Assembly (NCBI GenBank): GCA_026785965.1
Contig: JAJAYY010000157.1
Span: forward strand, 1 to 5,385
Source of the DNA: Sphingomonas bacterium
GTDB taxonomy: Bacteria; Pseudomonadota; Alphaproteobacteria; Sphingomonadales; Sphingomonadaceae
DNA length: 5,385 nt
Direction of reading: 5' to 3'
Part shown: positions 1 through 5,385 of the stretch, one piece after another
How positions within the stretch are numbered: position 1 is the stretch's first letter
Layout of the letters: every line of letters begins with the position of its first letter
The notes under the pieces: generated by a model
What the model was told of the DNA's origin: nothing
Database searches by the model: none
What the model saw: the letters and a program-made list of their open reading frames with translations, nothing else
Position numbers and translations under genes: made by a program

Positions 1-719
1 CCGCGCGATGCCTTGAGCGCAGCGGCGAGGTCGTCGCCGTCCCAACCGTCGAGGGCGAGCGCGGCGCGCGGGAAGTCGTCGCCGGATTGATCGGTCAGGG
101 CCTCGCTTAGCGCGACCACGGTCCGCGCGCGTGCCACTCCCAGCTCCGCGCCATGCTCGGCCATCCCTAACTCCAAGGCGGCGAGCCAGATCGGATCGGC
201 GCCGTCAGGCTCGGCGAACAACTTGTTGCGTGCGCGCATCGCCGCTTCATAGCGCGCGGCATGGGTCGCGTGGCCGGGCTCGAGCGCGAGCGTCAGCCGA
301 TCGAGGAAGCGCCGGCGATTGCCCGCGCTGTCGGCGAACAAGCGGTCCATCGCTGGGGTCAGCCACAATACGCCGAGCCATTCGGACAGCGAGTTGACGC
401 TTGCGGGAGCGCCGTTGATCCGCACCTGGCGGCGCTCGGGCGCGGTGGCGAGGGTGCCGGTGCCGAGCTGCACCTCCTCGCCTCCTTGGGGGGAGGCAAG
501 CGTGGCCGCGACACCCCACCCGCCCGGCCCCGCGCTGCGTGCCATTTCGCTCAGGCTCGCGCCGCGCAGGCCACGCCCGGGGGTAAGCAGGGACACGGCT
601 TCTAGAATGTTGGTCTTGCCTGCACCATTGTCGCCCGACAGCAGCACGAACCCCGGCCCGGGTTCGATCAGCGCCGAGGCGTGGTTGCGAAAATCAGTCA
701 GGGCGAGGCGGGCGATCAT
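1..719 (-). CDS. recF: DNA replication and repair protein RecF, 3' end missing (partial)
   Basis: RecF is an SMC-like ATPase that acts with RecO and RecR to load RecA at single-strand gaps and stalled forks in the cytoplasm. The minus-strand frame is open from an ATG at 719-717 to the window edge, giving 239 complete codons. Residues 1-12 ([12 protein letters not shown]) match the RecF opening. A Walker A motif GDNGAGKT lies at 29-36, followed by NILEA. The family block with RRRFLDRL is at about 135-142, and [13 protein letters not shown] follows near 155-167. RecF is usually about 355-370 residues, so roughly 120 C-terminal residues, including the ABC signature and Walker B, lie outside the window. 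The ATG is chosen because homologues begin right before this R-L-x-L-x-D-F-R-N stretch; no strong Shine-Dalgarno precedes it, and a TTG codon immediately upstream is a less likely start. It is divergent from the small gene at 803. Identification is firm. Confidence 0.96.
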   Translation of the reverse strand, partial: MIARLALTDFRNHASALIEPGPGFVLLSGDNGAGKTNILEAVSLLTPGRGLRGASLSEMARSAGPGGWGVAATLASPQGGEEVQLGTGTLATAPERRQVRINGAPASVNSLSEWLGVLWLTPAMDRLFADSAGNRRRFLDRLTLALEPGHATHAARYEAAMRARNKLFAEPDGADPIWLAALELGMAEHGAELGVARARTVVALSEALTDQSGDDFPRAALALDGWDGDDLAAALKASR

Positions 720-746
720 CAAATCGTCGTAACGCGAAGCCGCTAC

Positions 747-772
747 GGAACAAGCGCGCCGCACGGATCGCT
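747..772 (+). promoter_or_regulatory. Possible EcfG-like promoter (one mismatch)
   Basis: GGAAC at 747-751 is followed after 17 nt by CGCT at 769-772. The alphaproteobacterial EcfG pattern is GGAAC-N16/17-CGTT, so the -35 is perfect and the -10 has one mismatch at a conserved T. Spacing to the GTG start at 803 and its ribosome binding site would give a leader of about 24 nt. No better sigma70 promoter is visible in this 83-bp divergent region. This is tentative because the -10 is imperfect. Confidence 0.35.
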
Positions 773-791
773 TGGTGTGCAGTGCAGCAAT

Positions 792-796
792 AGGAG
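792..796 (+). promoter_or_regulatory. Ribosome binding site setting a GTG start
   Basis: AGGAG lies 6 nt before the GTG at 803-805. It supports GTG 803 as the start of the small helical gene over the in-frame ATGs further downstream. Confidence 0.75.
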
Positions 797-802
797 CCGA
801 GC

Positions 803-1228
803 GTGATCAATCCATGGATCAAATGGCAGCGAATGGTTCGTGCGGCGACCATGATGAGCGAGACGCTCGCGGCGTCGCAGCAGGTGGTCGAACAGCGCCA
901 CAAGACGATCGAGGTCGCGCTGAGCGATCCACTGCGTGCCGATCATGCCGAACTTGGGCGAATGGTGAGTGAGAAAAGCGCGGCATTTGGTGCGGCGGGC
1001 GCGTCGCTGGCGCGGGACTGGGTCGCGATGCAGGCCGAGTGGCACGCGCAAGCGCAGGCAATCGGCCAGATCATGATGGGGCGGATGCCGGGGCCGCGCG
1101 CGACCGGGGCGATCGTGGCGCGGAGCCAGCGGATCGGCAGCGCCGCGCTGGCCAGCTCGATCCGGGCGATAAGGCCAGTGCATCGCACCGCGACGGCAAA
1201 CGCCAAGCGGCTAGCGAAGCGGCGCTAG
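803..1228 (+). CDS. Small helical basic protein, phasin-like (tentative)
   Basis: This 141-residue protein starts at GTG with a good AGGAG 6 nt upstream. It has no signal peptide and no membrane segment, so it should be cytoplasmic. Residues 10-90 look almost entirely helical and rich in Ala, Gln, Glu and Met (for example [12 protein letters not shown] at 21-32, and an [14 protein letters not shown] stretch at 56-69 followed by W73, M75, Q77 and W80). This resembles the amphipathic helices of phasin-family proteins that coat polyhydroxyalkanoate granules. The C-terminal 45 residues are strongly basic and end in AKRLAKRR, which could bind a granule surface, membrane or nucleic acid. It is the only plus-strand gene here, lying inverted between recF and dnaN and ending 1 nt from the dnaN stop. 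That it is a real gene is likely from its start signal and its helical, non-random composition; the phasin link is from sequence style only. Confidence 0.72.
   Translation: MINPWIKWQRMVRAATMMSETLAASQQVVEQRHKTIEVALSDPLRADHAELGRMVSEKSAAFGAAGASLARDWVAMQAEWHAQAQAIGQIMMGRMPGPRATGAIVARSQRIGSAALASSIRAIRPVHRTATANAKRLAKRR
1211..1228. terminator. Small hairpin at the convergent gene ends
   Basis: CTAGCG (1211-1216) and CGCTAG (1223-1228) form a 6-bp stem around a 6-nt loop. The right arm contains the TAG stop of the phasin-like gene, and dnaN stops 1 nt beyond it on the other strand. It lies at the right place to end transcripts from both sides, but neither side has a T-run, so any termination would be weak or factor-dependent. 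Confidence 0.3.
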
Positions 1229-1229
1229 G

Positions 1230-2333
1230 TCACACCCGCATCGGCATCAGGACGTAGAGCGCGTTCGATTTGTCATTCTCACGCAGCAAGGTCGGCGCGG
1301 CCGCGTCGGCGAGGTGGACTTCGACGCTGTCGCCTTCAATCTGGGCGAGGATGTCCATCAAATAGCGCGCATTGAACCCGATCTCGATATTATCGCTGCC
1401 GTAATCGGCGGCGATTTCTTCGACCGCGAGGCCATTTTCGGGGCTGGTCACGCTGAGCGTCACCTTGTCGCGGTCGACCGCCATCTTGACCGCGCGGGTT
1501 TTCTCGCTGGCGATGGTGGCGACGCGATCGACCCCGGCCATGAAGCTTTTCGGGTCGAGCTTGAGCAATTTGTCATTTCCGGTCGGGATGACGCGATTGT
1601 AATCGGGGAAGGTGCCGTCGATCAGCTTCGAAGTGAGCACCGCGCTGCCGAGCCCGAAGCGGACTTTGGTCGGCGAAAGCGAAACCTCGGCGGTGCCTTC
1701 GACCTCGTCGAGCAACTTGCGCAATTCCATCACGCACTTCTTGGGAATGATGATGTCGGGCATGCCGTCGGCTCCCTCGGGCTTGTCGACCGTGACCCGG
1801 GCAAGCCGGTGCCCGTCGGTCGCAGCGGCCTTCAACTTGTCGTCGGCGACGTGGAGGAAGATGCCCATCAGATAGTAACGCGTTTCCTCGCTCGAGATGG
1901 CGAAGCGAGTCTTGTCGATAATCTGGCGCAGAGTCGCGGCGGGCAGCTCGAAGCGAGTTGGCAGTTCGCCCTCGGCGATGACCGGGAAATCGTCGCGCGG
2001 CAGCGTCGAGAGGTTAAAGCGCGCGCGCCCGGCGACGACTTGCATCTTGCCCTCGGCAGCGGACAATTCGACCTGGCTGCCTTCGGGAAGCTTGCGGACG
2101 ATGTCGAAAAAGGTGTGCGCGGACACGGTGGTCGCGCCGGCCTGGCTGACCTGGGCGGGGACGCTTTCGTCGACTTGCAAGTCAAGATCGGTCGCCATCA
2201 GGCGGATCGAGCCATCGTCACGCGCTTCGATCAGCACGTTCGAGAGGATCGGGATCGTGTTGCGCCGCTCGACCACCGACTGGACGTGGCCCAGGCTCTT
2301 GAGGAGGGTTGCCCGTTCAATCGTCGCCTTCAT
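1230..2333 (-). CDS. dnaN: DNA polymerase III subunit beta (sliding clamp)
   Basis: The product is the ring-shaped homodimeric clamp that encircles DNA and tethers DNA polymerase III, and that also recruits MutS, ligase, Hda and other partners. The 367 residues match the family's usual 366-374. Three clamp domains should lie at about 1-120, 130-245 and 247-367. Recognisable stretches are NTIPILSNVLIEA (25-37), ATDGHRLA (171-178), LIDGTFPDYNRVIP (237-250) and the C-terminal MPMRV (363-367). ATDGHRL and MPMRV help form the pocket that binds clamp-interacting peptides. ATG 2333 has AAGGA at 2344-2340, 6 nt upstream. A sigma70-like promoter lies at 2385-2413. dnaN is not followed directly by recF, because an inverted small gene lies between them, so the two are transcribed separately here. 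Nothing in the protein looks broken. Confidence 0.99.
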   Translation of the reverse strand: MKATIERATLLKSLGHVQSVVERRNTIPILSNVLIEARDDGSIRLMATDLDLQVDESVPAQVSQAGATTVSAHTFFDIVRKLPEGSQVELSAAEGKMQVVAGRARFNLSTLPRDDFPVIAEGELPTRFELPAATLRQIIDKTRFAISSEETRYYLMGIFLHVADDKLKAAATDGHRLARVTVDKPEGADGMPDIIIPKKCVMELRKLLDEVEGTAEVSLSPTKVRFGLGSAVLTSKLIDGTFPDYNRVIPTGNDKLLKLDPKSFMAGVDRVATIASEKTRAVKMAVDRDKVTLSVTSPENGLAVEEIAADYGSDNIEIGFNARYLMDILAQIEGDSVEVHLADAAAPTLLRENDKSNALYVLMPMRV

Positions 2334-2380
2334 CGCGTATCCTTGCCCCCGTATTCGCGTCGTATTCCGCGGTGATCGGA

Positions 2381-2396
2381 CCTCGTTATAGCGAGG
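2381..2396. promoter_or_regulatory. Palindrome overlapping the dnaN -10 box
   Basis: CCTCG at 2381-2385 and CGAGG at 2392-2396 form an inverted repeat around a TATA-containing centre, imperfect only at the T/G position next to the centre. It covers the whole -10 box of the proposed dnaN promoter, so a dimeric repressor could bind here. It may also be chance, and no known operator is recognised. Confidence 0.35.
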
Positions 2397-2413
2397 GGAA
2401 CGGGGCTTGCCAG
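2385..2413 (-). promoter_or_regulatory. Sigma70-type promoter of dnaN
   Basis: On the minus strand CTGGCA (2413-2408) and TATAAC (2390-2385) are separated by exactly 17 nt. They match TTGACA at 4 of 6 and TATAAT at 5 of 6 positions. Transcription would start near 2378, giving a leader of about 45 nt that contains the AAGGA site. It lies between the dnaN start and the hairpin that ends the fasciclin gene, as expected for an independent dnaN promoter. Confidence 0.65.
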
Positions 2414-2443
2414 TGGGAAAGCGGGTGGGGACGGGAAGAAGTG

Positions 2444-2474
2444 ACCCCGCCGGGCCACAAGGGCCCGACGGAGT
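2444..2474 (-). terminator. Probable terminator of the fasciclin gene
   Basis: CGGGCC (2451-2456) pairs with GGCCCG (2462-2467) around a 5-nt loop. Beyond one mismatch the stem continues with 2447-2449 against 2469-2471 and, after another, 2444-2445 against 2473-2474. It begins 12 nt after the fasciclin stop codon. The minus-strand sequence after it is pyrimidine-rich (CACTTCTTCCC) but not a clean U-run. It also isolates the dnaN promoter from upstream transcription. Confidence 0.6.
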
Positions 2475-2486
2475 GGGAGAGGCGGA

Positions 2487-3035
2487 CTATTTGGTCGGCA
2501 TCAAGACGGCATCGATTTGGTGGACAACACCGTTTGATCGCTCTTGATCGGCCTCTGTAACGACTGCCTTGGTGCCCGCAGCATCGGCCAGCATGATCTT
2601 GTCGCCGTCACGGGTCGCGGTGAGATCGCCCCCGCCCATGGTCTTGATCATCGTCTTGCCGCCGCCGACGTCGATCGCCTTGCCGATATCAGCAGCAAGC
2701 ATCGTTCCGGGGAGGATGTGGCTGGTCAATATTGCGGTCAGTTCGGCGCGGCCCTCGGGCTTCATCAACGTGTCGAGCGCCCCGGCGGGCAATTTATCGA
2801 ATGCCGCGTCGCTTGGCACGAGCACGGTGTAGGGACCGGGACCGGCGAGGGTCGCATCGAGTCCTGCCGCCTTGGCCGCCGCGGCGAACTTGGCATTGCC
2901 GCCGAGCCCGCTCGAAATGGTATCCGAGCCCGCTGCATCAGCCGCGTTTTCGGTGGTAGCCGCCGGTTGGTCTGCCTTGTTGCAGGCGGTTAGTGCCAGT
3001 GCTGCAGCGCAGCCCAGCATCCATGCCTTGGTCAT
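2487..3035 (-). CDS. Fasciclin (FAS1) domain lipoprotein
   Basis: This is a 182-residue exported lipoprotein with a single FAS1 domain, a fold associated with adhesion and extracellular or surface interactions. Residues 1-17 form a lipoprotein signal peptide with lipobox LTAC (15-18). Cys18 would be lipidated, and the following Asn suggests transport to the outer membrane. A short Ala/Thr/Asp-rich linker (19-40) precedes the FAS1 domain (about 42-180). The domain shows the H1-type motif YTVLVPSDAAFDKLP (69-83), an LTSHILPG stretch (103-110, the family's YH region with Ser in place of Tyr) and the H2-type motif NGVVHQIDAVLMP (168-180). ATG 3035 is chosen because AGGAG lies 6 nt upstream and the signal peptide starts exactly there. 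A longer frame to 3086 would start inside the perfect hairpin and put 17 unsuitable residues before the signal peptide. Domain identity is firm; the binding partner is unknown. Confidence 0.94.
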   Translation of the reverse strand: MTKAWMLGCAAALALTACNKADQPAATTENAADAAGSDTISSGLGGNAKFAAAAKAAGLDATLAGPGPYTVLVPSDAAFDKLPAGALDTLMKPEGRAELTAILTSHILPGTMLAADIGKAIDVGGGKTMIKTMGGGDLTATRDGDKIMLADAAGTKAVVTEADQERSNGVVHQIDAVLMPTK

Positions 3036-3041
3036 CACTAT

Positions 3042-3046
3042 CTCCT
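3042..3046 (-). promoter_or_regulatory. Ribosome binding site deciding the fasciclin start
   Basis: AGGAG on the minus strand, 6 nt before ATG 3035, fixes the start at the signal peptide and rules against the in-frame ATG at 3086. Confidence 0.8.
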
Positions 3047-3074
3047 GTTGGAATAAGTTGCCCCGACAATTGAA

Positions 3075-3099
3075 CCCCCGGCGCAAGTGGCGCCGGGGG
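3075..3099 (-). terminator. Perfect 10-bp GC hairpin after the Tyr-repeat gene
   Basis: CCCCCGGCGC (3075-3084) and GCGCCGGGGG (3090-3099) pair perfectly around the loop AAGTG. It begins 7 nt after the stop codon of the secreted Tyr-repeat gene. On the minus strand it is followed by TTCAATTGT, a weak T-rich tail. It is a probable intrinsic or partial terminator. The same structure then sits about 40 nt upstream of the fasciclin start. Confidence 0.72.
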
Positions 3100-3106
3100 C
3101 GATTGG

Positions 3107-4105
3107 TTAGACGATCGCGTCGATCACTGCGGTGATCAGCTGAGTCTTCGGATCGGCCCGATAGATATAGCCATCGTTGTAGCGATACATCGCGTCAGGC
3201 GAATCATAATAGCGATCACGATAATCGAGCGGGACGTTGTAAACGCCATAGTTGCTCGGCATCTGCTGTCCGACAGAAAGATCGCCCGCGAGCAAGGCGA
3301 CGATCGACTGGATCGCGTTGGTCTGCGGATTGACCTGATAGATCGCATTGTTGCCGTAGCGGTAATTATAGTCGCCGCCATCGGGATAGAATGAGCGATA
3401 CTGATACGGCACGTTGTAGCTGTTATAATCGACCGGGTAATTCATCCCGACCGGATAATAGCCATAATCGCGGCTAGCGAACGGAATCAGCGCATCGATC
3501 AGCCCGCCCTGACGGTTGACGCGGTAGATGTAATCACCGTCATTGCGGTAATAATAGCGATCGTCGTCGCGATACCATTGGCTGTAAGGCCCCTCGAGCA
3601 TGCCTGAGCGGATCCCCGCCGGCAGCAGGCCGCCAACCAATTTTTTGGCCTGGCCCGGCGGCAGACAGCCATTGTTTTTCTTGGCCAGCCCCGGGGGGCA
3701 GCCGTTGCTGAGGCCACGGCGGTAGTCGTCGTTATAGTTCACCCGAGCCAGTCGACGATCGTCGTCGCGATTGCTCAGCCGGGCATAATCGCGATCGTCG
3801 TTGCGATCGCGGAGCTGCCCACGGTCATTTCCCTTGATCCGCACGACATTATTGCCGCGATGATCGTCGCGCACGCGCTGCTTGTCCTCGCCACGGCCGC
3901 GATCGTTCTTGGCGACGCGCAGCGCGCCTCCGCCGCGATGTTCAGTGCGCACCGCGGCGCTCTTTGCGTGGCCGCCACCGTCGCGCTTGGCCGACTGACC
4001 GTGGCGGTCGCCGCCGCCCTTGCCCTTGTTGCCGCCGGGGTCAGCCAGAGTCGGGGCCGACAGCGCAATCGCCGCGGCGCCCGCGGCAAAAATCCACTTG
4101 CTCAT
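3107..4105 (-). CDS. Secreted protein with charged N-half and three Tyr-rich repeats
   Basis: I do not recognise a named family with certainty; it has the look of RcnB-like and other sphingomonad exported proteins. The 332 residues start with a Sec signal peptide (1-21, cleavage probably after TLA). Residues 22-130 are a low-complexity, highly charged stretch rich in Gly, Arg, Asp, Asn and Lys, with RDDDR-type repeats, and are probably disordered. A doublet NGCPPGLAKK / NGCLPPGQAKK follows (134-155), carrying the protein's only two Cys (136 and 147), which may form a disulfide in the periplasm. The C-terminal half (about 174-332) holds three repeats with core YR-x-x-(D/N)-x-x-IY-x-(V/A)-(N/D), each ending in a hydrophobic Ile-rich strand. 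The IY positions are 193-194, 255-256 and 314-315. Repeats two and three also share YNVP-x-x-YR (230-237, 289-296). AAGGAG lies 7 nt before ATG 4105. A consensus EcfG promoter just upstream suggests general-stress control. The job of the protein, envelope or metal or matrix related, is unknown. Confidence 0.88.
   Translation of the reverse strand: MSKWIFAAGAAAIALSAPTLADPGGNKGKGGGDRHGQSAKRDGGGHAKSAAVRTEHRGGGALRVAKNDRGRGEDKQRVRDDHRGNNVVRIKGNDRGQLRDRNDDRDYARLSNRDDDRRLARVNYNDDYRRGLSNGCPPGLAKKNNGCLPPGQAKKLVGGLLPAGIRSGMLEGPYSQWYRDDDRYYYRNDGDYIYRVNRQGGLIDALIPFASRDYGYYPVGMNYPVDYNSYNVPYQYRSFYPDGGDYNYRYGNNAIYQVNPQTNAIQSIVALLAGDLSVGQQMPSNYGVYNVPLDYRDRYYDSPDAMYRYNDGYIYRADPKTQLITAVIDAIV
3558..3807 (-). 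repeat. In-frame DNA repeats encoding RDDDR-type motifs
   Basis: A 16-base unit CGATCGTCGTCGCGAT (plus-strand reading) occurs exactly at 3558-3573 and 3756-3771, and with one change at 3792-3807. Spacings of 198 and 36 bases keep the reading frame. They encode RDDDR or RNDDR on the minus strand, so they are coding low-complexity sequence and not a separate element. Confidence 0.6.
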
Positions 4106-4112
4106 CAGAAAT

Positions 4113-4118
4113 CTCCTT
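4113..4118 (-). promoter_or_regulatory. Strong ribosome binding site of the Tyr-repeat gene
   Basis: AAGGAG on the minus strand lies 7 nt before ATG 4105. It lies within the short leader expected from the EcfG promoter at 4130-4154, which makes the start site and promoter mutually consistent. Confidence 0.8.
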
Positions 4119-4129
4119 CAGCGGCACCA

Positions 4130-4154
4130 AACGGTTGGGCTGGGTCAGAGTTCC
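4130..4154 (-). promoter_or_regulatory. EcfG (general stress sigma factor) promoter
   Basis: On the minus strand GGAAC (4154-4150) and CGTT (4133-4130) are separated by exactly 16 nt, a full match to the alphaproteobacterial EcfG pattern GGAAC-N16/17-CGTT. Transcription would begin near 4123, leaving a leader of about 18 nt with the AAGGAG site correctly placed. I found no comparable sigma70 promoter in the 117-bp region between the MFS gene and this start. Confidence 0.72.
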
Positions 4155-4222
4155 GGATTTGGCCGGTCAGCGGGCGCAACTCGGCATGAAATAATGTCGG
4201 ATTTTAGGGAAAAACTTTCGCT

Positions 4223-5385
4223 TCAGACGGGGTGAATATCGCGTGCAAGGCGGCGCGCGGCGAGCAGCATGAGCAGCGCGGCAAGCGCATAAAGCGTGGT
4301 TGTTGCCATCGCCGAATAACGCAGCGCTTCGTCGCCATACCGTGCGGTCAGCAAATCCGAAATCACGCCAATCACGGTCGAGCCGAGCCCGAGGCCGATG
4401 AGGTTGTTGATGAATAGGAACATCGCCGCCGCAGTGGCGCGCATTTCGGCCGGGACCAATTTGGTGATCGCAGTGACCACCGGGCCGAGCCAGGCCAGCC
4501 CGAGCGCGCCAGGGATGAGAAACAACAGCGAAGCGATGGGGAGCGACGTGCTCGAGAAAGCGAGCAGATAGGCAGGCAATGTGATGGCGAAGGCGATCGC
4601 CGGGACCATCGCATATCCGCGCGGATTGGCGCTGCCGAGGCGATCCCCGGCGACTCCTCCGAACCAGATGCCCAAGCTTCCCCCGACGAGCAGGATCGAC
4701 CCAAACAGGAGCGAGCGATCGACCAGGTCGAGCCCGTAACTGCGGGCCAGGAAACTCGGGATCCAGAAGGCCAATCCATACGACACCAGACTCGCGGTGC
4801 CGGCGCCGAACCCGAGCAGCCAGAACGATGGCTTGGACGCGATCGTCCGAAACACCGTGCCGAGCGAGGCGGGGGCGGATCGAGGGCCTTCTTCGGCGCG
4901 GCCGTGGCCCGGATCGCGCACCACATATTTGAACAAGGGCGCAAACAACAAGCCGATCAGCCCGATGGCGATGAACGCGAACCGCCAGTCGACACTGGCC
5001 GCAACCAGCCCGCCGAATAGCACGCCGATCGATCCGCCGAGCGGAATCCCGAGCGAGAAAATCGCCAAAGCGCGGGCGCGGCGCTCGGGCGGGTAGAGGT
5101 CCGAAATGAGCGAATAAGCCGGGGCAACCCCGGCCGCCTCGCCCACTCCGACACTCATCCGGGCGACGAACAATTGCCAGAAATTGGTCGCAAAGCCGCA
5201 CATCGCGGTCGCCGCGCTCCACACTGCCAGCCCAACTGCGATGATCGTGCTCCGGTTTCGCCGGTCGGCAAGCATCGCCAGCGGGATCGCCAGCGCGGTG
5301 TAGAACAATGCGAACGCCGTGCCGCCCATCCAGCCAAGCTCGGAATCGGTCAGCTTGAGGTCGGCCTTGATCGGTTCGGCGAGGA
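4223..5385 (-). CDS. MFS transporter, spinster-like, N-terminus missing (partial)
   Basis: This is an inner-membrane major facilitator superfamily permease. The frame is open to the window edge, giving 386 visible residues. The first visible residues (LAEPIKADLKLTDSELGWMGG) are the segment after TM1 in this subgroup, so about 30-50 residues with TM1 are off the right edge and the ATG at 5329 is internal. Eleven membrane segments follow. The MFS loop 2-3 motif is LADRRNR (38-44), TM4 has RMSVGVGEA (75-83), and PPERRARALAIF follows near 98-109. A hydrophilic central loop (about 155-185) separates the halves, and the second half repeats the signature as GVAGDRLG (243-250). The closest family resemblance is the spinster-like group common in sphingomonads, often annotated as general MFS. 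The substrate cannot be read from sequence. It is followed by a 117-bp gap, so it is probably not co-transcribed with the stress-regulated gene downstream. Confidence 0.93.
   Translation of the reverse strand, partial: LAEPIKADLKLTDSELGWMGGTAFALFYTALAIPLAMLADRRNRSTIIAVGLAVWSAATAMCGFATNFWQLFVARMSVGVGEAAGVAPAYSLISDLYPPERRARALAIFSLGIPLGGSIGVLFGGLVAASVDWRFAFIAIGLIGLLFAPLFKYVVRDPGHGRAEEGPRSAPASLGTVFRTIASKPSFWLLGFGAGTASLVSYGLAFWIPSFLARSYGLDLVDRSLLFGSILLVGGSLGIWFGGVAGDRLGSANPRGYAMVPAIAFAITLPAYLLAFSSTSLPIASLLFLIPGALGLAWLGPVVTAITKLVPAEMRATAAAMFLFINNLIGLGLGSTVIGVISDLLTARYGDEALRYSAMATTTLYALAALLMLLAARRLARDIHPV

Noticed and set aside
247..732. Open frames on both strands across the recF region
   Set aside because: The recF frame itself continues unbroken from 719 to position 1 with Walker A and other RecF motifs; the other frames give low-complexity Arg/Ala/Pro-rich products.
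1314..2375. Plus-strand open frame of 353 codons opposite dnaN
   Set aside because: It is an antisense shadow of the certain dnaN gene in high-GC DNA, with no ribosome binding site and no recognisable protein features.
2334..2486. Replication origin or DnaA boxes beside dnaN
   Set aside because: I found no TTATCCACA-like boxes or AT-rich unwinding region here; the sequence is explained by a promoter and a terminator hairpin.
3036..3086. N-terminal extension of the fasciclin protein to ATG 3086
   Set aside because: That start lies in the loop of the perfect hairpin and has no ribosome binding site, and it would put 17 residues before an otherwise ideal lipoprotein signal peptide with AGGAG 6 nt upstream.
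3540..3870. CRISPR-like or satellite repeats of GATCGTCG
   Set aside because: The units are unevenly spaced, in frame, and encode Asp/Arg runs of the secreted protein; there are no spacers of regular length.
4155..4222. Terminator or sigma70 promoter in the AT-rich stretch after the MFS stop
   Set aside because: There is a T-run and a TAAAAT-like hexamer, but no stable stem before the T-run and no matching -35 at 16-18 nt.
4167..5222. Minus-strand open frame of 351 codons overlapping the MFS gene
   Set aside because: It is in another frame of a clear 11-helix MFS permease, and its product is Arg/Pro/His-rich with no membrane segments, as expected of a GC-rich shadow.

Overview
The window is high-GC bacterial chromosome, most likely from an alphaproteobacterium of the Sphingomonadales. 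Three things point there: dnaN and recF close together but without dnaA; a spinster-like MFS permease of the type common in sphingomonads; and a promoter with the alphaproteobacterial general-stress (EcfG) pattern. The assignment is inferred from gene content and sequence style; no rRNA or other taxonomic marker is present.

Layout from left to right. The 5' two thirds of recF (minus strand, open at the left edge) is followed, divergently, by a small GTG-started plus-strand gene for a helical, basic, phasin-like protein. That gene meets dnaN (beta sliding clamp, minus strand) tail to tail, with 1 nt between the two stop codons. Upstream of dnaN lie a good sigma70-type promoter and then a hairpin that probably ends the next transcript. 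Next come two exported-protein genes on the minus strand: a fasciclin (FAS1) lipoprotein and, upstream of it, a secreted protein with a charged low-complexity N-terminal half and three Tyr-rich repeats. A perfect 10-bp hairpin separates these two. The secreted Tyr-repeat gene has a consensus EcfG promoter with a short leader. The right end is an MFS transporter (minus strand) whose N-terminus is cut off by the window edge.

Functionally there are two blocks. dnaN and recF belong to replication and repair: the clamp, and a loader of RecA at gaps. The second block is cell envelope: lipoprotein, secreted protein and permease, with at least one member probably induced by the general stress response. 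The genes appear to be mostly separate transcription units and not one operon. I saw no tRNA, rRNA, CRISPR array, insertion sequence or phage gene. No gene-free stretch exceeds about 155 bases. I see no convincing novel multi-gene system; the most interesting items are the EcfG-controlled repeat protein and the small inverted gene between dnaN and recF.
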